NCBI GenBank assembly: GCA_039180525.1 | Contig: JBCDDF010000008.1 | Span: 32,812 to 96,811 of the forward strand | Origin: Halovulum sp039180525 | GTDB taxonomy: Bacteria; Pseudomonadota; Alphaproteobacteria; Rhodobacterales; Rhodobacteraceae | Direction: 5' to 3' | DNA: 64,000 nt | Shown: one piece after another, positions 17,568-25,023 of the stretch | Layout: every line of letters starts with the position of its first letter | Numbering within the stretch: position 1 is the stretch's first letter | Made by a program: the position numbers and the translations under genes | The notes under the pieces: model-generated | The model's database searches: none | What the model was told of the DNA's origin: nothing | Seen by the model: only the letters and a program-made list of their open reading frames with translations

Positions 17568-19479
17568 ATCCATCGCCGACTATGTTGCCGCAGCGAACAA
17601 AGGCCTAACCGATCCGGCCCTGAACCGTCAGATCGGCTCGGGGCGCGCGATCTTCGAATTGTACCATTTCGGGCTGTCGGTCTGTTCGCAAAAGGTGCGT
17701 ATGACGCTGTTTGAGAAGGGCGCCCCCTTCATCAGCCACGACATCAATATCTTTCCACCCATCAACCAGAATTATCAGCCCGATTACGTGCGGCTGCGGA
17801 TGCAGGGCGGCCGCGGGCGCGATTTCGTGGGCGGTTACACCGGGCGGTCCTCGACCGGGACCGAGGGGTTCGATCCTTGCGTCGTGCCGACCCTGGTCGA
17901 TCTGGATGCCGAAAAGGTCTTGGTCGACAGCCAGGCGATCTGTGCCCATATCGACGCCGCGCATCAAGGCGGGCCGGAGCTGATCCCCGCGCGTCTGAAG
18001 TCCGAGATCGCGCGCGAGATCGCCATCGTCGATACCTCGCCCCATCCCGCGATCCTTTACGGCGCGCATCCCGATGGCGACTATCGTCCCAAGATGTTGC
18101 AGCAGCAAATGCCCGGCATCCATGACAAGAAGATCATGAAGCTTATGGAGGGCCGGTCGCTGTCGGTGGGTCATCCGCGTCTGCAGGCCGCCTATGACGC
18201 CAAGATCCGCAAAGAGGCGGCGGCCAAGAAATATGTCGCCACCGATGAAATGATGCGCGGCGCCGTCCGCGAGGTGATCGCCATGATCGAGGCGCTGGAC
18301 CAGCGCCTTGCGGATGGCCGCACCTGGATTTGCGGCGACGATTTCACCATGGCCGATATCCAATGGGCGATCTCGCTCTTCCGGTTTAAGTGGCTTGGCA
18401 TGGCTTTTGTCTGGGACGGCGGGCACACGCTCAACGCGCGGGAACACCCCCATGTCGCCGCCTATGGCACGCGGCTTTTTCAGCGGGAGAGTTTTCTGGA
18501 GGCCATCATTCGCTGGCCGACCAACCCGCCCAACGAGTTTGTGATGGATCACTATCCGCAAGCCCCAGAGGCCGCGCCCGCCAGCGCCGCGCGGGACGAC
18601 AGGCTGGGCGGCCATGGCCGCGATCTGCGGGAGGAAACGCTGACCGATGCGGTATTGGCCACGATGCGCGGGGCCGGCAACCCGCGTGCCAAGCAGGTGC
18701 TGGGTGCGTTCACCCGCCACCTGCACGCCTTTCTGGAAGAGGTTCAACCGACCGAGGAGGAATGGGAATACGGCATCGAGTTCCTCACCCGCACCGGGCA
18801 TCTGTCGACCGGCGGGCGCCAGGAGTTCATTCTGCTCTCCGATGTCATGGGCGCCACCGCGCGGGTCGACATGATCAACAACCGCTTCCCCGACGGGGCG
18901 ACCGAAAACTCGGTCCTTGGGCCGTTCTTCGTCGAAAATCGCCCCGCCTTCGACAATGGCGCGCAGATCTCCCCCGGCGTCAAAGGCGCGCCGATGTTTT
19001 TCAACGCGCGCGTGCTCGACACCGATGGACAGCCCATCGTCGGGGCGCGCGTGGATGTCTGGCATTCCGATGATCAGGGCCACTACGACATCATGATGCA
19101 GGACCAAAGCGAGCCGGTGATGCGTGGCCTGTTCCGCTCTGACGCGCATGGGCGCGTGTGGTTCAATTCGGTTCTGCCCGAAAGCTATCCGATCCCCGAT
19201 GACGGCACGGTGGGCGATCTGTTGAAAGCCGCGCGGCGGTCGGTCATGCGCCCGGCCCATGTGCATGTGCGGATCGAGGCGCCAGGTTATCGGCGGCTGA
19301 CCACGATGCTGTTTCTGGATGGCGACCGCTATCTCGACAGCGATCCGGTCTTTGGCGTCAAGCAGTCCTTGGTCATGAACTTCGAAAAGAAAGAGGGCCA
19401 GCGTGCGCCCGATGGCAAGGCGGTGGCGTCGCCGGCGTATTGCGTCGACTATGATTTCGTCCTTGCGCGGGCGTCCTAG
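17548..19479 (+). CDS. Fusion: LinD/PcpC-like glutathione transferase + hydroxyquinol 1,2-dioxygenase
   Basis: A 643-aa two-enzyme chain. Residues 30-335 are a glutathione transferase whose start (FELYHFGLSVCSQKVRM) has the Ser44-x-Cys46-Ser pattern of tetrachlorohydroquinone and dichlorohydroquinone reductive dehalogenases (PcpC, LinD), where Ser and Cys carry the thiol chemistry. After a linker rich in Ala, Pro and Gly (about 338-358), residues 360-643 are an intradiol dioxygenase: N-terminal dimerisation helices, then DVWHSDDQGHYD (Tyr513), SYPIPDDG (Tyr547) and RPAHVHVRIEAPGY (His571, His573), the four Fe(III) ligands. All key residues are intact. The start has GGGAGGG upstream. The halves correspond to two successive steps: remove a halogen from a hydroquinone-type ring, then cleave hydroxyquinol to maleylacetate. 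Substrate is inference; a ligninolytic ether-cleaving role for the transferase half is the alternative. Confidence 0.88.
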   Translation: MNDLSPKSIADYVAAANKGLTDPALNRQIGSGRAIFELYHFGLSVCSQKVRMTLFEKGAPFISHDINIFPPINQNYQPDYVRLRMQGGRGRDFVGGYTGRSSTGTEGFDPCVVPTLVDLDAEKVLVDSQAICAHIDAAHQGGPELIPARLKSEIAREIAIVDTSPHPAILYGAHPDGDYRPKMLQQQMPGIHDKKIMKLMEGRSLSVGHPRLQAAYDAKIRKEAAAKKYVATDEMMRGAVREVIAMIEALDQRLADGRTWICGDDFTMADIQWAISLFRFKWLGMAFVWDGGHTLNAREHPHVAAYGTRLFQRESFLEAIIRWPTNPPNEFVMDHYPQAPEAAPASAARDDRLGGHGRDLREETLTDAVLATMRGAGNPRAKQVLGAFTRHLHAFLEEVQPTEEEWEYGIEFLTRTGHLSTGGRQEFILLSDVMGATARVDMINNRFPDGATENSVLGPFFVENRPAFDNGAQISPGVKGAPMFFNARVLDTDGQPIVGARVDVWHSDDQGHYDIMMQDQSEPVMRGLFRSDAHGRVWFNSVLPESYPIPDDGTVGDLLKAARRSVMRPAHVHVRIEAPGYRRLTTMLFLDGDRYLDSDPVFGVKQSLVMNFEKKEGQRAPDGKAVASPAYCVDYDFVLARAS

Positions 19480-19501
19480 GAACTAGCCAGGGAGGAACCC
19501 C

Positions 19502-21154
19502 ATGTCCGGCCTCATCACAACCCTCGTCATCCTTGTCATCGTCGCGGTCGTCGTGATCGTCGTCCTGGCGCGGCTTTACCGCAAAGCCACGCGCGAGGTC
19601 AGCCTGATCCGCACCGGCGTCGGCGGCCAGCGCGTGCTGATGGCCGGTGGTGCGTTGGCGCTGCCCTATTTCCACGAAGTGACCGAGGTGAACATGCGCA
19701 CCCTGCGCATCGAAGTGGCCCGGTCGGGCGAGGCGAGCCTGATCACAAAGGACCGGCTGCGCGTCGATATCGGCGCCAGCTTCTCCGTCGCGGTCGATTC
19801 CAGCGAGGATGCGGTCGCCCGGGCCGCGCAGACGCTGGGGGACCGCACCTTCGATTCCGGCAAGGTCCGCGAGATCGTGGAGGGTAAGCTGATCGATGCG
19901 CTACGCTCGGTGGCTGCGCAGATGACGCTGGACGAATTGCACGAGGGGCGCTCGGATTTCGTACGGCAGGTGCGCGAGTTGATCGCCGACGACTTCGCCG
20001 AGAACGGCTTGCGGGTGCAGTCGGTCTCGCTGACCACGCTGGACCAGACCCCGTTTGCATCGCTCGACGAGAACAACGCCTTCAACGCGGTCGGCATGCG
20101 TAAGCTGGCGGAGGTCATCGCGAAATCCAAGAAGGAGCGGGCCGAGATCGATGCCGATGCGGAAGTGTCCGTCAGCCTTTCGGCCATGGAAGCGACCAGG
20201 CGCAAGCTTGAGATCGAGCGCGACGAGGAACAGGCGCGTATCGCTCAGCATCAGGAAATCGAAACCCTGAAGGCCGGGCAGCAGGCCGAAATCGCGCGCC
20301 AGCGCGCCGACGCAGACCGCGAGGCGGAGGCCGCGCGCATCGCCAAGGAGCGGGCCGTGCGCGAGGCGGAAGTGGCCCGCGACCGCGCGATCCGCGCGGC
20401 CGAGATCGCCCGCGACCTGGAAGTCCAGGCCTCGGAGATCGCCAAAGAGCAGGATCTGCAACTGAAGCAGCAGGACCGCCAGATCGCCGTTTCCGAAAAG
20501 GCCAGGGCGGAAAGTGCGGCCCGCGCGGCCGCCGACATTGCCAAGGCCGAGGCGGCCAAGGCCGAAGCTTCAATTGCGACGGCGCAGCGTCTGGCCGAAG
20601 CGCAACGCGACAAGGATCTGGCACTTTTGGCGGCCGAGGAACGCGCCGAAGCCGAGGGCGCGCGGCTGAAGATGCTGGCCAGGGCCGAGAAGGACGCGTC
20701 CGTCGACCATGCCGCGGCGCGTCTGCAGGCGGCCAAGGCGGAGGCGGATTCAGACCGCGAACGCGCCGCGGCCAAACGCGAGGCATTGCTTGCCGAAGCC
20801 GATGGCCAAAAGGCGCTGCACGAGGCCGAGAACACGCTGGATGCGCGCCTGATCGCCATGAAGGAGGAACTTGCCCGGATCGAGACGCTGCCCAAGGCGA
20901 TCTCGGAACTGGTCAAGCCCGCCGAGAAGATCGAGACCATCAAGATCCATAACGTGACCGGCCTGGGCACCGGCGCGATGGGCGGGTCGGCGGGCGCCGG
21001 GGATGGCGGCAAGACCCCGGTCAATCAGGCGCTCGATTCCATTCTGGGCATGGCGGTCCAACTGCCGGCGCTGAAGTCGCTGGGCGATGAATTGGGCCTG
21101 TCGATGGGGTCGGCGATCGATCAGGTGAAGGGCGATGACGACAAGAAGACCTAA
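19502..21154 (+). CDS. Flotillin-family membrane scaffold protein (YqiK-like)
   Basis: SPFH-domain protein expected to form membrane microdomain scaffolds. The 550-aa protein has one N-terminal membrane segment (about 3-24, TLVILVIVAVVVIVVLARLY), a flotillin-type SPFH domain (about 35-210, with LTTLDQTPFASLDENNAFNAVG at its end) and a very long Ala/Glu/Arg coiled coil (about 220-475), then a glycine-rich C-terminus. The closest named relative is E. coli YqiK/flotillin. An NfeD-like partner gene, common beside flotillins, is absent. It follows the fusion enzyme after 22 bp with GGGAGG upstream, so it may be co-transcribed with the catabolic operon, though a functional link is not established. 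Confidence 0.88.
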   Translation: MSGLITTLVILVIVAVVVIVVLARLYRKATREVSLIRTGVGGQRVLMAGGALALPYFHEVTEVNMRTLRIEVARSGEASLITKDRLRVDIGASFSVAVDSSEDAVARAAQTLGDRTFDSGKVREIVEGKLIDALRSVAAQMTLDELHEGRSDFVRQVRELIADDFAENGLRVQSVSLTTLDQTPFASLDENNAFNAVGMRKLAEVIAKSKKERAEIDADAEVSVSLSAMEATRRKLEIERDEEQARIAQHQEIETLKAGQQAEIARQRADADREAEAARIAKERAVREAEVARDRAIRAAEIARDLEVQASEIAKEQDLQLKQQDRQIAVSEKARAESAARAAADIAKAEAAKAEASIATAQRLAEAQRDKDLALLAAEERAEAEGARLKMLARAEKDASVDHAAARLQAAKAEADSDRERAAAKREALLAEADGQKALHEAENTLDARLIAMKEELARIETLPKAISELVKPAEKIETIKIHNVTGLGTGAMGGSAGAGDGGKTPVNQALDSILGMAVQLPALKSLGDELGLSMGSAIDQVKGDDDKKT

Positions 21155-21181
21155 GCCGGCGCCGATCGCGCGCCGCGCACC

Positions 21182-21214
21182 GACCGAGACCCCGGCCAGC
21201 AGGGGCCGGCGGTC
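21182..21214 (+). terminator. Hairpin after the flotillin gene
   Basis: GACCG, a 5-nt bulge, CCGGCC, a 6-nt loop, GGCCGG and CGGTC form a GC-rich stem 27 bp past the flotillin stop. No T-tract follows, so it may only be an mRNA 3' stabiliser. Confidence 0.3.
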
Positions 21215-21315
21215 AGCCTGGTCCGCGCCGGGCGCAACTACGCCACCGCCGGCCGGGTGCGCGTCGCCGGTTCATCGCGGCGGGTGACCGAGCGCGGTCG
21301 GCCAAAGCCTTGCGT

Positions 21316-22356
21316 TCAAAACAGAAAGACATCCGCGTCCTGCAAGGCCGCCAGGGCGGTATCCTCGATGCGGACACCATCGCCCGGCGCCCAAAGGACC
21401 AGGGTGTCGTCGCCGATCTGCTCAAACATCGGATCCGCGCCCCCGCGGATGCGGATGAAATCCTCGTTCAGGTCCAGATCGGTGATCGTGTCGACCCCGG
21501 CATGCGCGCCATTGAAGACGAACACATCCGCCCCGAACCCGCCGGTCAGGATGTCTTCGCCCTTTCCGCCGCGCAGGATGTCGTCGCCGCCACCGCCCTT
21601 CAGCCGGTCCTGGCCGGTTTGCCCCACCAGCACATCGTCGCCGTTTCCGCCCGCCAGCCGGTCGTCGCCGCGATTGCCCAGCAGCCGGTCGTCGCCGTTC
21701 GAGGACCGCACGTGATCATCGCCGCGCCCCCCGCGCGCGGTGCTGCCGGAGGACCACTGCCCGATATCCAGCCGGTCGTCGCCCGTGCCGCCGAACAGCA
21801 GCCCGTTTCCCCCGGCGACAGCCAGCATATCGTCCCCCGCGCCCCCGCGCAGCACCGCGTCGGCCCGACCGGCGGAGAGCACGTCATCTCCATCCCGGCC
21901 AAGCAACCGCACGGGCCCGTAAACCGGCGGCAATACCGCGCCGGCATCGAAAACGTCCGCACCCGATCCGCCGCGAAACACGATCCCGCCCTGGGCGGTG
22001 TCGCTCAGCGCATCCGCAGCGGCGACACGCCAGACAGCGGCGTCGTCCTGCCAGTCCGGGGTGCTGTCCAGGCGCAGCGGCGTGTCCAGCGTCAGGCGAC
22101 CGATCTCCACCGCGCCGTCATCCTGTTGGCGGCTGAAGCGGATGCTATCGACCGACACGACATCCGCATCCGGACCGTCGCCATAGAGCAGGATCTCACC
22201 GTTCACCGTCGCCAGCCGCCAGACCCCCTCTTGATCGTCATACGTGGCCACACCGTCCCGCCGCGGGCCGGTCTGCAGGAACGCCGCCGCGTCGATCGGC
22301 GTCGCCACGCCCGACAGCGTGTGAAAGCCGTGATCTGTGGCGGAATAGTGCAGCAC
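21316..22356 (-). CDS. RTX-repeat (hemolysin-type calcium-binding) protein
   Basis: Probable secreted protein exported by a type I system. The 346-aa protein starts at GTG 22356 (GAGG at good spacing) and has no Sec signal. Residues 1-125 form a non-repetitive domain; residues 128-276 hold about ten GGxGxDxLxx-type nonapeptides (for example GGAGDDMLA, GGTGDDRLD, GGGGDDILRGGKGEDILTGG) that bind calcium in a beta roll. The C-terminus (VFVFNGAHAGVDTITDLDLNEDFIRI onward, ending in DVFLF) is the usual type I secretion end. No enzyme domain is recognised and no TolC/ABC exporter is nearby. A perfect CtrA-type site lies 72 bp upstream of the start. Confidence 0.88.
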   Translation of the reverse strand: MLHYSATDHGFHTLSGVATPIDAAAFLQTGPRRDGVATYDDQEGVWRLATVNGEILLYGDGPDADVVSVDSIRFSRQQDDGAVEIGRLTLDTPLRLDSTPDWQDDAAVWRVAAADALSDTAQGGIVFRGGSGADVFDAGAVLPPVYGPVRLLGRDGDDVLSAGRADAVLRGGAGDDMLAVAGGNGLLFGGTGDDRLDIGQWSSGSTARGGRGDDHVRSSNGDDRLLGNRGDDRLAGGNGDDVLVGQTGQDRLKGGGGDDILRGGKGEDILTGGFGADVFVFNGAHAGVDTITDLDLNEDFIRIRGGADPMFEQIGDDTLVLWAPGDGVRIEDTALAALQDADVFLF

Positions 22357-22427
22357 TTGCGAACCTCGAACCCAACAACTCGGTCCGCAAAAAATCTGCT
22401 AAAATGCGATCCAAATCAAAGCATTCA

Positions 22428-22443
22428 TTAAGGAATGGTTAAC
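22428..22443 (+). promoter_or_regulatory. Candidate CtrA-binding site (TTAA-N7-TTAAC)
   Basis: The 16-bp sequence matches the full CtrA consensus TTAA, seven bases, TTAAC. It sits in the divergent gap between the RTX gene (start 72 bp away on the minus strand) and the ferredoxin gene (start 99 bp away). In Rhodobacterales CtrA controls motility, gene transfer agent and surface genes, which fits an exported RTX protein better than a ferredoxin. Confidence 0.6.
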
Positions 22444-22541
22444 CTCTGCCTGTCAGCCGGCTGCGCGGCGACTCAGGGTTGGAATTCGTCCTGCCGCCAG
22501 TCTATGTATCCGCGAGCAGCAGCAAGGAGCGGCCAGGCACC

Positions 22542-22865
22542 ATGGCGAAGATCACGTATATCGAGCACAATGGGACCGAGCATGTCGTCGAGGTGCGCAA
22601 TGGTCTCAGCGTCATGGAGGGCGCGCGCGACAACAACATCCCCGGGATCGAGGCCGATTGCGGCGGCGCCTGCGCGTGTTCCACGTGCCATGTCTATGTT
22701 CATCCGGACTGGGTTTCGAAACTGCCCGCGCGGGAGCCGATGGAAGAAGACATGCTGGATTTCGCGTGGGAGCCGGACCCGCAAAGGTCGCGGCTGACCT
22801 GCCAGATCAAGGTCAGCGATGATCTGGACGGCTTGGTCGTCAACATGCCGGAGCGGCAGATTTGA
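22542..22865 (+). CDS. [2Fe-2S] ferredoxin, adrenodoxin type
   Basis: Small soluble electron carrier, 107 aa. Cluster cysteines follow the vertebrate-type pattern C-x5-C-x2-C-xn-C: C40, C46, C49 (DCGGACACSTCHVY) and C87 (LTCQIKV). Acidic residues around EPMEEDMLDFAWEPD (66-80) form the usual partner-docking helix. The ATG at 22542 has AAGGAG upstream; an earlier in-frame ATG would add 21 atypical residues. The stop overlaps the next gene (TTGA). Such ferredoxins serve cytochrome P450s or Fe-S assembly; no P450 or reductase gene is nearby, so the partner is unknown. Confidence 0.93.
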   Translation: MAKITYIEHNGTEHVVEVRNGLSVMEGARDNNIPGIEADCGGACACSTCHVYVHPDWVSKLPAREPMEEDMLDFAWEPDPQRSRLTCQIKVSDDLDGLVVNMPERQI

Positions 22866-23644
22866 ACCGGTTCATCGCCGCCGCTCTTCTGGCGCTGTCT
22901 TCCGTCATGCCCGCGGCGGCAGCGGAGTGCGTGAACCCGCCAGAGATCGGACAGGTCGTGCTGGCGCCAACCGATTGTGACGGGCTTTCGGCCGTCTACA
23001 GCGGGGAAACCCGCGCCTATCCCCATGGCGTGCTGGGCGATCGCATCGAGTATACCACGCTTTCGGTCAAGCGCGGCAGGACCACGGTCAACCTGCGACT
23101 GCCCTCGTCGCGCGTGTTCGAGGATCTGGCGCCGCGGTTGGCGGATGTCGACGGCGCGCCGGGGCCGGAGATCGTGGTGGTCGAAAGCTTCGACACCTCC
23201 GGCGCATCGCTGGTGGTCTACAAGCCGGAATTCTCTGCCGATGGCGCCCGGGTCCGCCGCTTTGCCGCGGTGCCGCCCATCGGGCAGCGGTTTCGCTGGC
23301 TCGGGCCTGTGGGCATTGCCGATTTCGACGGCGACGGTCAGAACGACATCGCTTATGTGGAAACGCCGCATCTTGGGCAGATCCTGAAGATCGTGACGCT
23401 GCGCGAAGGTCGGCTGGAGTTGATCGCCGAGGCGCCCGGGTTTTCCAATCACCGCATTGGCGAGGCGTTCATCTCTGGCGGCGTGCGCGAGTGCGGATCG
23501 GGGCCCGAAACGGTCACTGCCAGCGGCGACTGGACCCGGGTACTGGCCGCGCGGTTGGAAGATGGGGCCATCGCGACCAATGATCTGGGTGCGTTTTCGG
23601 GCCCCGAAAGCTTCGCCGCCGTGCTCGCCTGCGACCCGCTTTAG
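22862..23644 (+). CDS. Exported FG-GAP/VCBS-like protein
   Basis: A 260-aa protein starting at a TTG that overlaps the ferredoxin stop (TTGA), so translation is coupled. Residues 1-21 are a Sec signal peptide (MNRFIAAALLALSSVMPAAAA, written to the cleavage site). The mature protein contains at least two integrin-type repeat cores, VDGAPGPEIVVVESFD (about 95-110) and IADFDGDGQNDIAYVE (about 157-172), the second a clear calcium-binding FG-GAP loop. Four cysteines could form disulfides in the periplasm. Members of this type are common in roseobacters without known function. Confidence 0.8.
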   Translation: MNRFIAAALLALSSVMPAAAAECVNPPEIGQVVLAPTDCDGLSAVYSGETRAYPHGVLGDRIEYTTLSVKRGRTTVNLRLPSSRVFEDLAPRLADVDGAPGPEIVVVESFDTSGASLVVYKPEFSADGARVRRFAAVPPIGQRFRWLGPVGIADFDGDGQNDIAYVETPHLGQILKIVTLREGRLELIAEAPGFSNHRIGEAFISGGVRECGSGPETVTASGDWTRVLAARLEDGAIATNDLGAFSGPESFAAVLACDPL

Positions 23645-23651
23645 GGCCCCG

Positions 23652-23670
23652 CCCCGCCGGCGGTGCGGGG
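23652..23670. terminator. Hairpin between convergent genes
   Basis: CCCCGC, a 7-nt loop and GCGGGG form a strong stem in the 42-bp gap between the converging FG-GAP gene and purD. No T-tract is present on either side. Confidence 0.4.
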
Positions 23671-23686
23671 GGAAGGGCTTGCGCGC

Positions 23687-24949
23687 TCAACCGCGCGCCA
23701 ACGCCCGCCAGCCGATATCCTGCCGGACCCGCCCCCCAGGCCAGTCGATCTGAGCGAGCGCCGCATAGGCCCGATCCCGCGCCTCCCGCAGCGACGCACC
23801 CCGCGCGGTCACGTTCAACACGCGCCCGCCGGCAGAGACGACATCGTCGCCGCGTCGGCGCGTGCCGGCGTGAAACACCTCGACGAACGGGTCTTCGGCG
23901 CTGGTCTGCCAGCCGGTGATCGTCTCGCCGGTTTCATAGGCACCCGGATAGCCCTGGGCCGCAATCACGACCGTCAGCGCGTGATCCGCCGCCCAGTTCA
24001 CGTTTGCCTGCGCCAACGCGCCCCCGGCGCAGGCGAGCAGCAGATCCAGCAGTTGCGCGCCCAGGCGCAGGGCCAGCACCTGCGCCTCCGGATCGCCCAG
24101 CCGGACGTTGTATTCGACCAGCTCAGGTCCCTCCGCGCCGATCATCAGCCCGGCGTAAAGCACACCCTGATAGGGCATGCCGCGGGCCGCCATCTCGGCC
24201 AGGGTCGGGCGGATGATGCGATCCATCGCCGCCTGGATCTGGACCTCTGTCAGCACCGGCGCGGGGGAATAGGCGCCCATGCCGCCGGTGTTCGGCCCGG
24301 TGTCGCCGTCAAAGGCGCGCTTGTGATCCTGCGCGGTGCCGATGACCAGCGCCTCGGCCCCATCGCAAAGCACGAAAAGCGAGGCCTCTTCGCCCTCCAG
24401 AACCTCTTCGATCACCACCCGCGCACCGGGAGGGTCGGCGAATATCGCCGCCAGTGCCGCCTCGGCGCTGGCCAGATCCGGCGCCACGGTCACGCCCTTG
24501 CCGGCGGCCAATCCGTCGGCCTTGACCACGATGGGCGCGCCGCGCGCCCGGACATAGGCCCGAGCTTCGGCTAGATCGTCGAACACGGCCGCGGCCGCTG
24601 TCGGCGCACCGCAGGCGGCGCAGATATCCTTGGTGAACGCTTTCGAACCCTCAAGCTGCGCCGCCGCCGCGGAACAGCCCAGCGTCAGGATCCCGGCCGC
24701 GCGCAGCGCATCGGCGACGCCGGCGACCAGCGGCGCCTCGGGCCCGACGATCGCGAAGTCGATGGCGTGGTCGCAGGCCGCCGCGACCACGGCGTCGGGG
24801 TCGGTGGGGTCGAGATCCAGACAGTCTGCCAATTCGGCGATGCCGGCATTGCCCGGTGCGGCGAAAAGCCGGTCGCATTTCGGGTTCTGCGCCGCCGCCC
24901 AGGCCAGCGCATGTTCGCGCCCGCCGCCGCCCAGGATCAGGATGTTCAT
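23687..24949 (-). CDS. purD: Phosphoribosylamine-glycine ligase (GAR synthetase)
   Basis: ATP-dependent ligation of glycine to phosphoribosylamine, second step of purine synthesis. The 420-aa protein begins MNILILGGGGREHALAWA and shows the ATP-grasp pattern: GSKAFTKDICAACGAPTAA, GAPIVVKADGLAAGKGVTVA, VVIEEVLEGEEASLFVL, the QDHKRAFDGDTGPNTGGMGAYSPAP segment and YNVRLGDPEAQVL with metal-binding residues. The ATG at 24949 gives the conserved N-terminus; another in-frame ATG lies 9 bp upstream. It diverges from xseA, as in many alphaproteobacteria. Confidence 0.96.
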   Translation of the reverse strand: MNILILGGGGREHALAWAAAQNPKCDRLFAAPGNAGIAELADCLDLDPTDPDAVVAAACDHAIDFAIVGPEAPLVAGVADALRAAGILTLGCSAAAAQLEGSKAFTKDICAACGAPTAAAAVFDDLAEARAYVRARGAPIVVKADGLAAGKGVTVAPDLASAEAALAAIFADPPGARVVIEEVLEGEEASLFVLCDGAEALVIGTAQDHKRAFDGDTGPNTGGMGAYSPAPVLTEVQIQAAMDRIIRPTLAEMAARGMPYQGVLYAGLMIGAEGPELVEYNVRLGDPEAQVLALRLGAQLLDLLLACAGGALAQANVNWAADHALTVVIAAQGYPGAYETGETITGWQTSAEDPFVEVFHAGTRRRGDDVVSAGGRVLNVTARGASLREARDRAYAALAQIDWPGGRVRQDIGWRALARG

Positions 24950-25023
24950 AGGCCGCATGTCCCCGCTTGGCGCCCGCCCGTGCGCGTTCTAAGGTGGCGG
25001 CCGCGCCATCGCAAGCGAGCCCG

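Noticed and set aside
14409..17573. A minus-strand open frame of about 3.1 kb antisense to the permease and monooxygenase
   Set aside because: It is rich in His, Arg, Gln and Ala with no domain, and mirrors coding constraint of the plus strand in high-GC DNA.
21316..22356. Direct repeats or CRISPR-like array in the RTX gene
   Set aside because: The periodicity is 27 bp and codes for nonapeptide calcium-binding repeats; there are no spacers.
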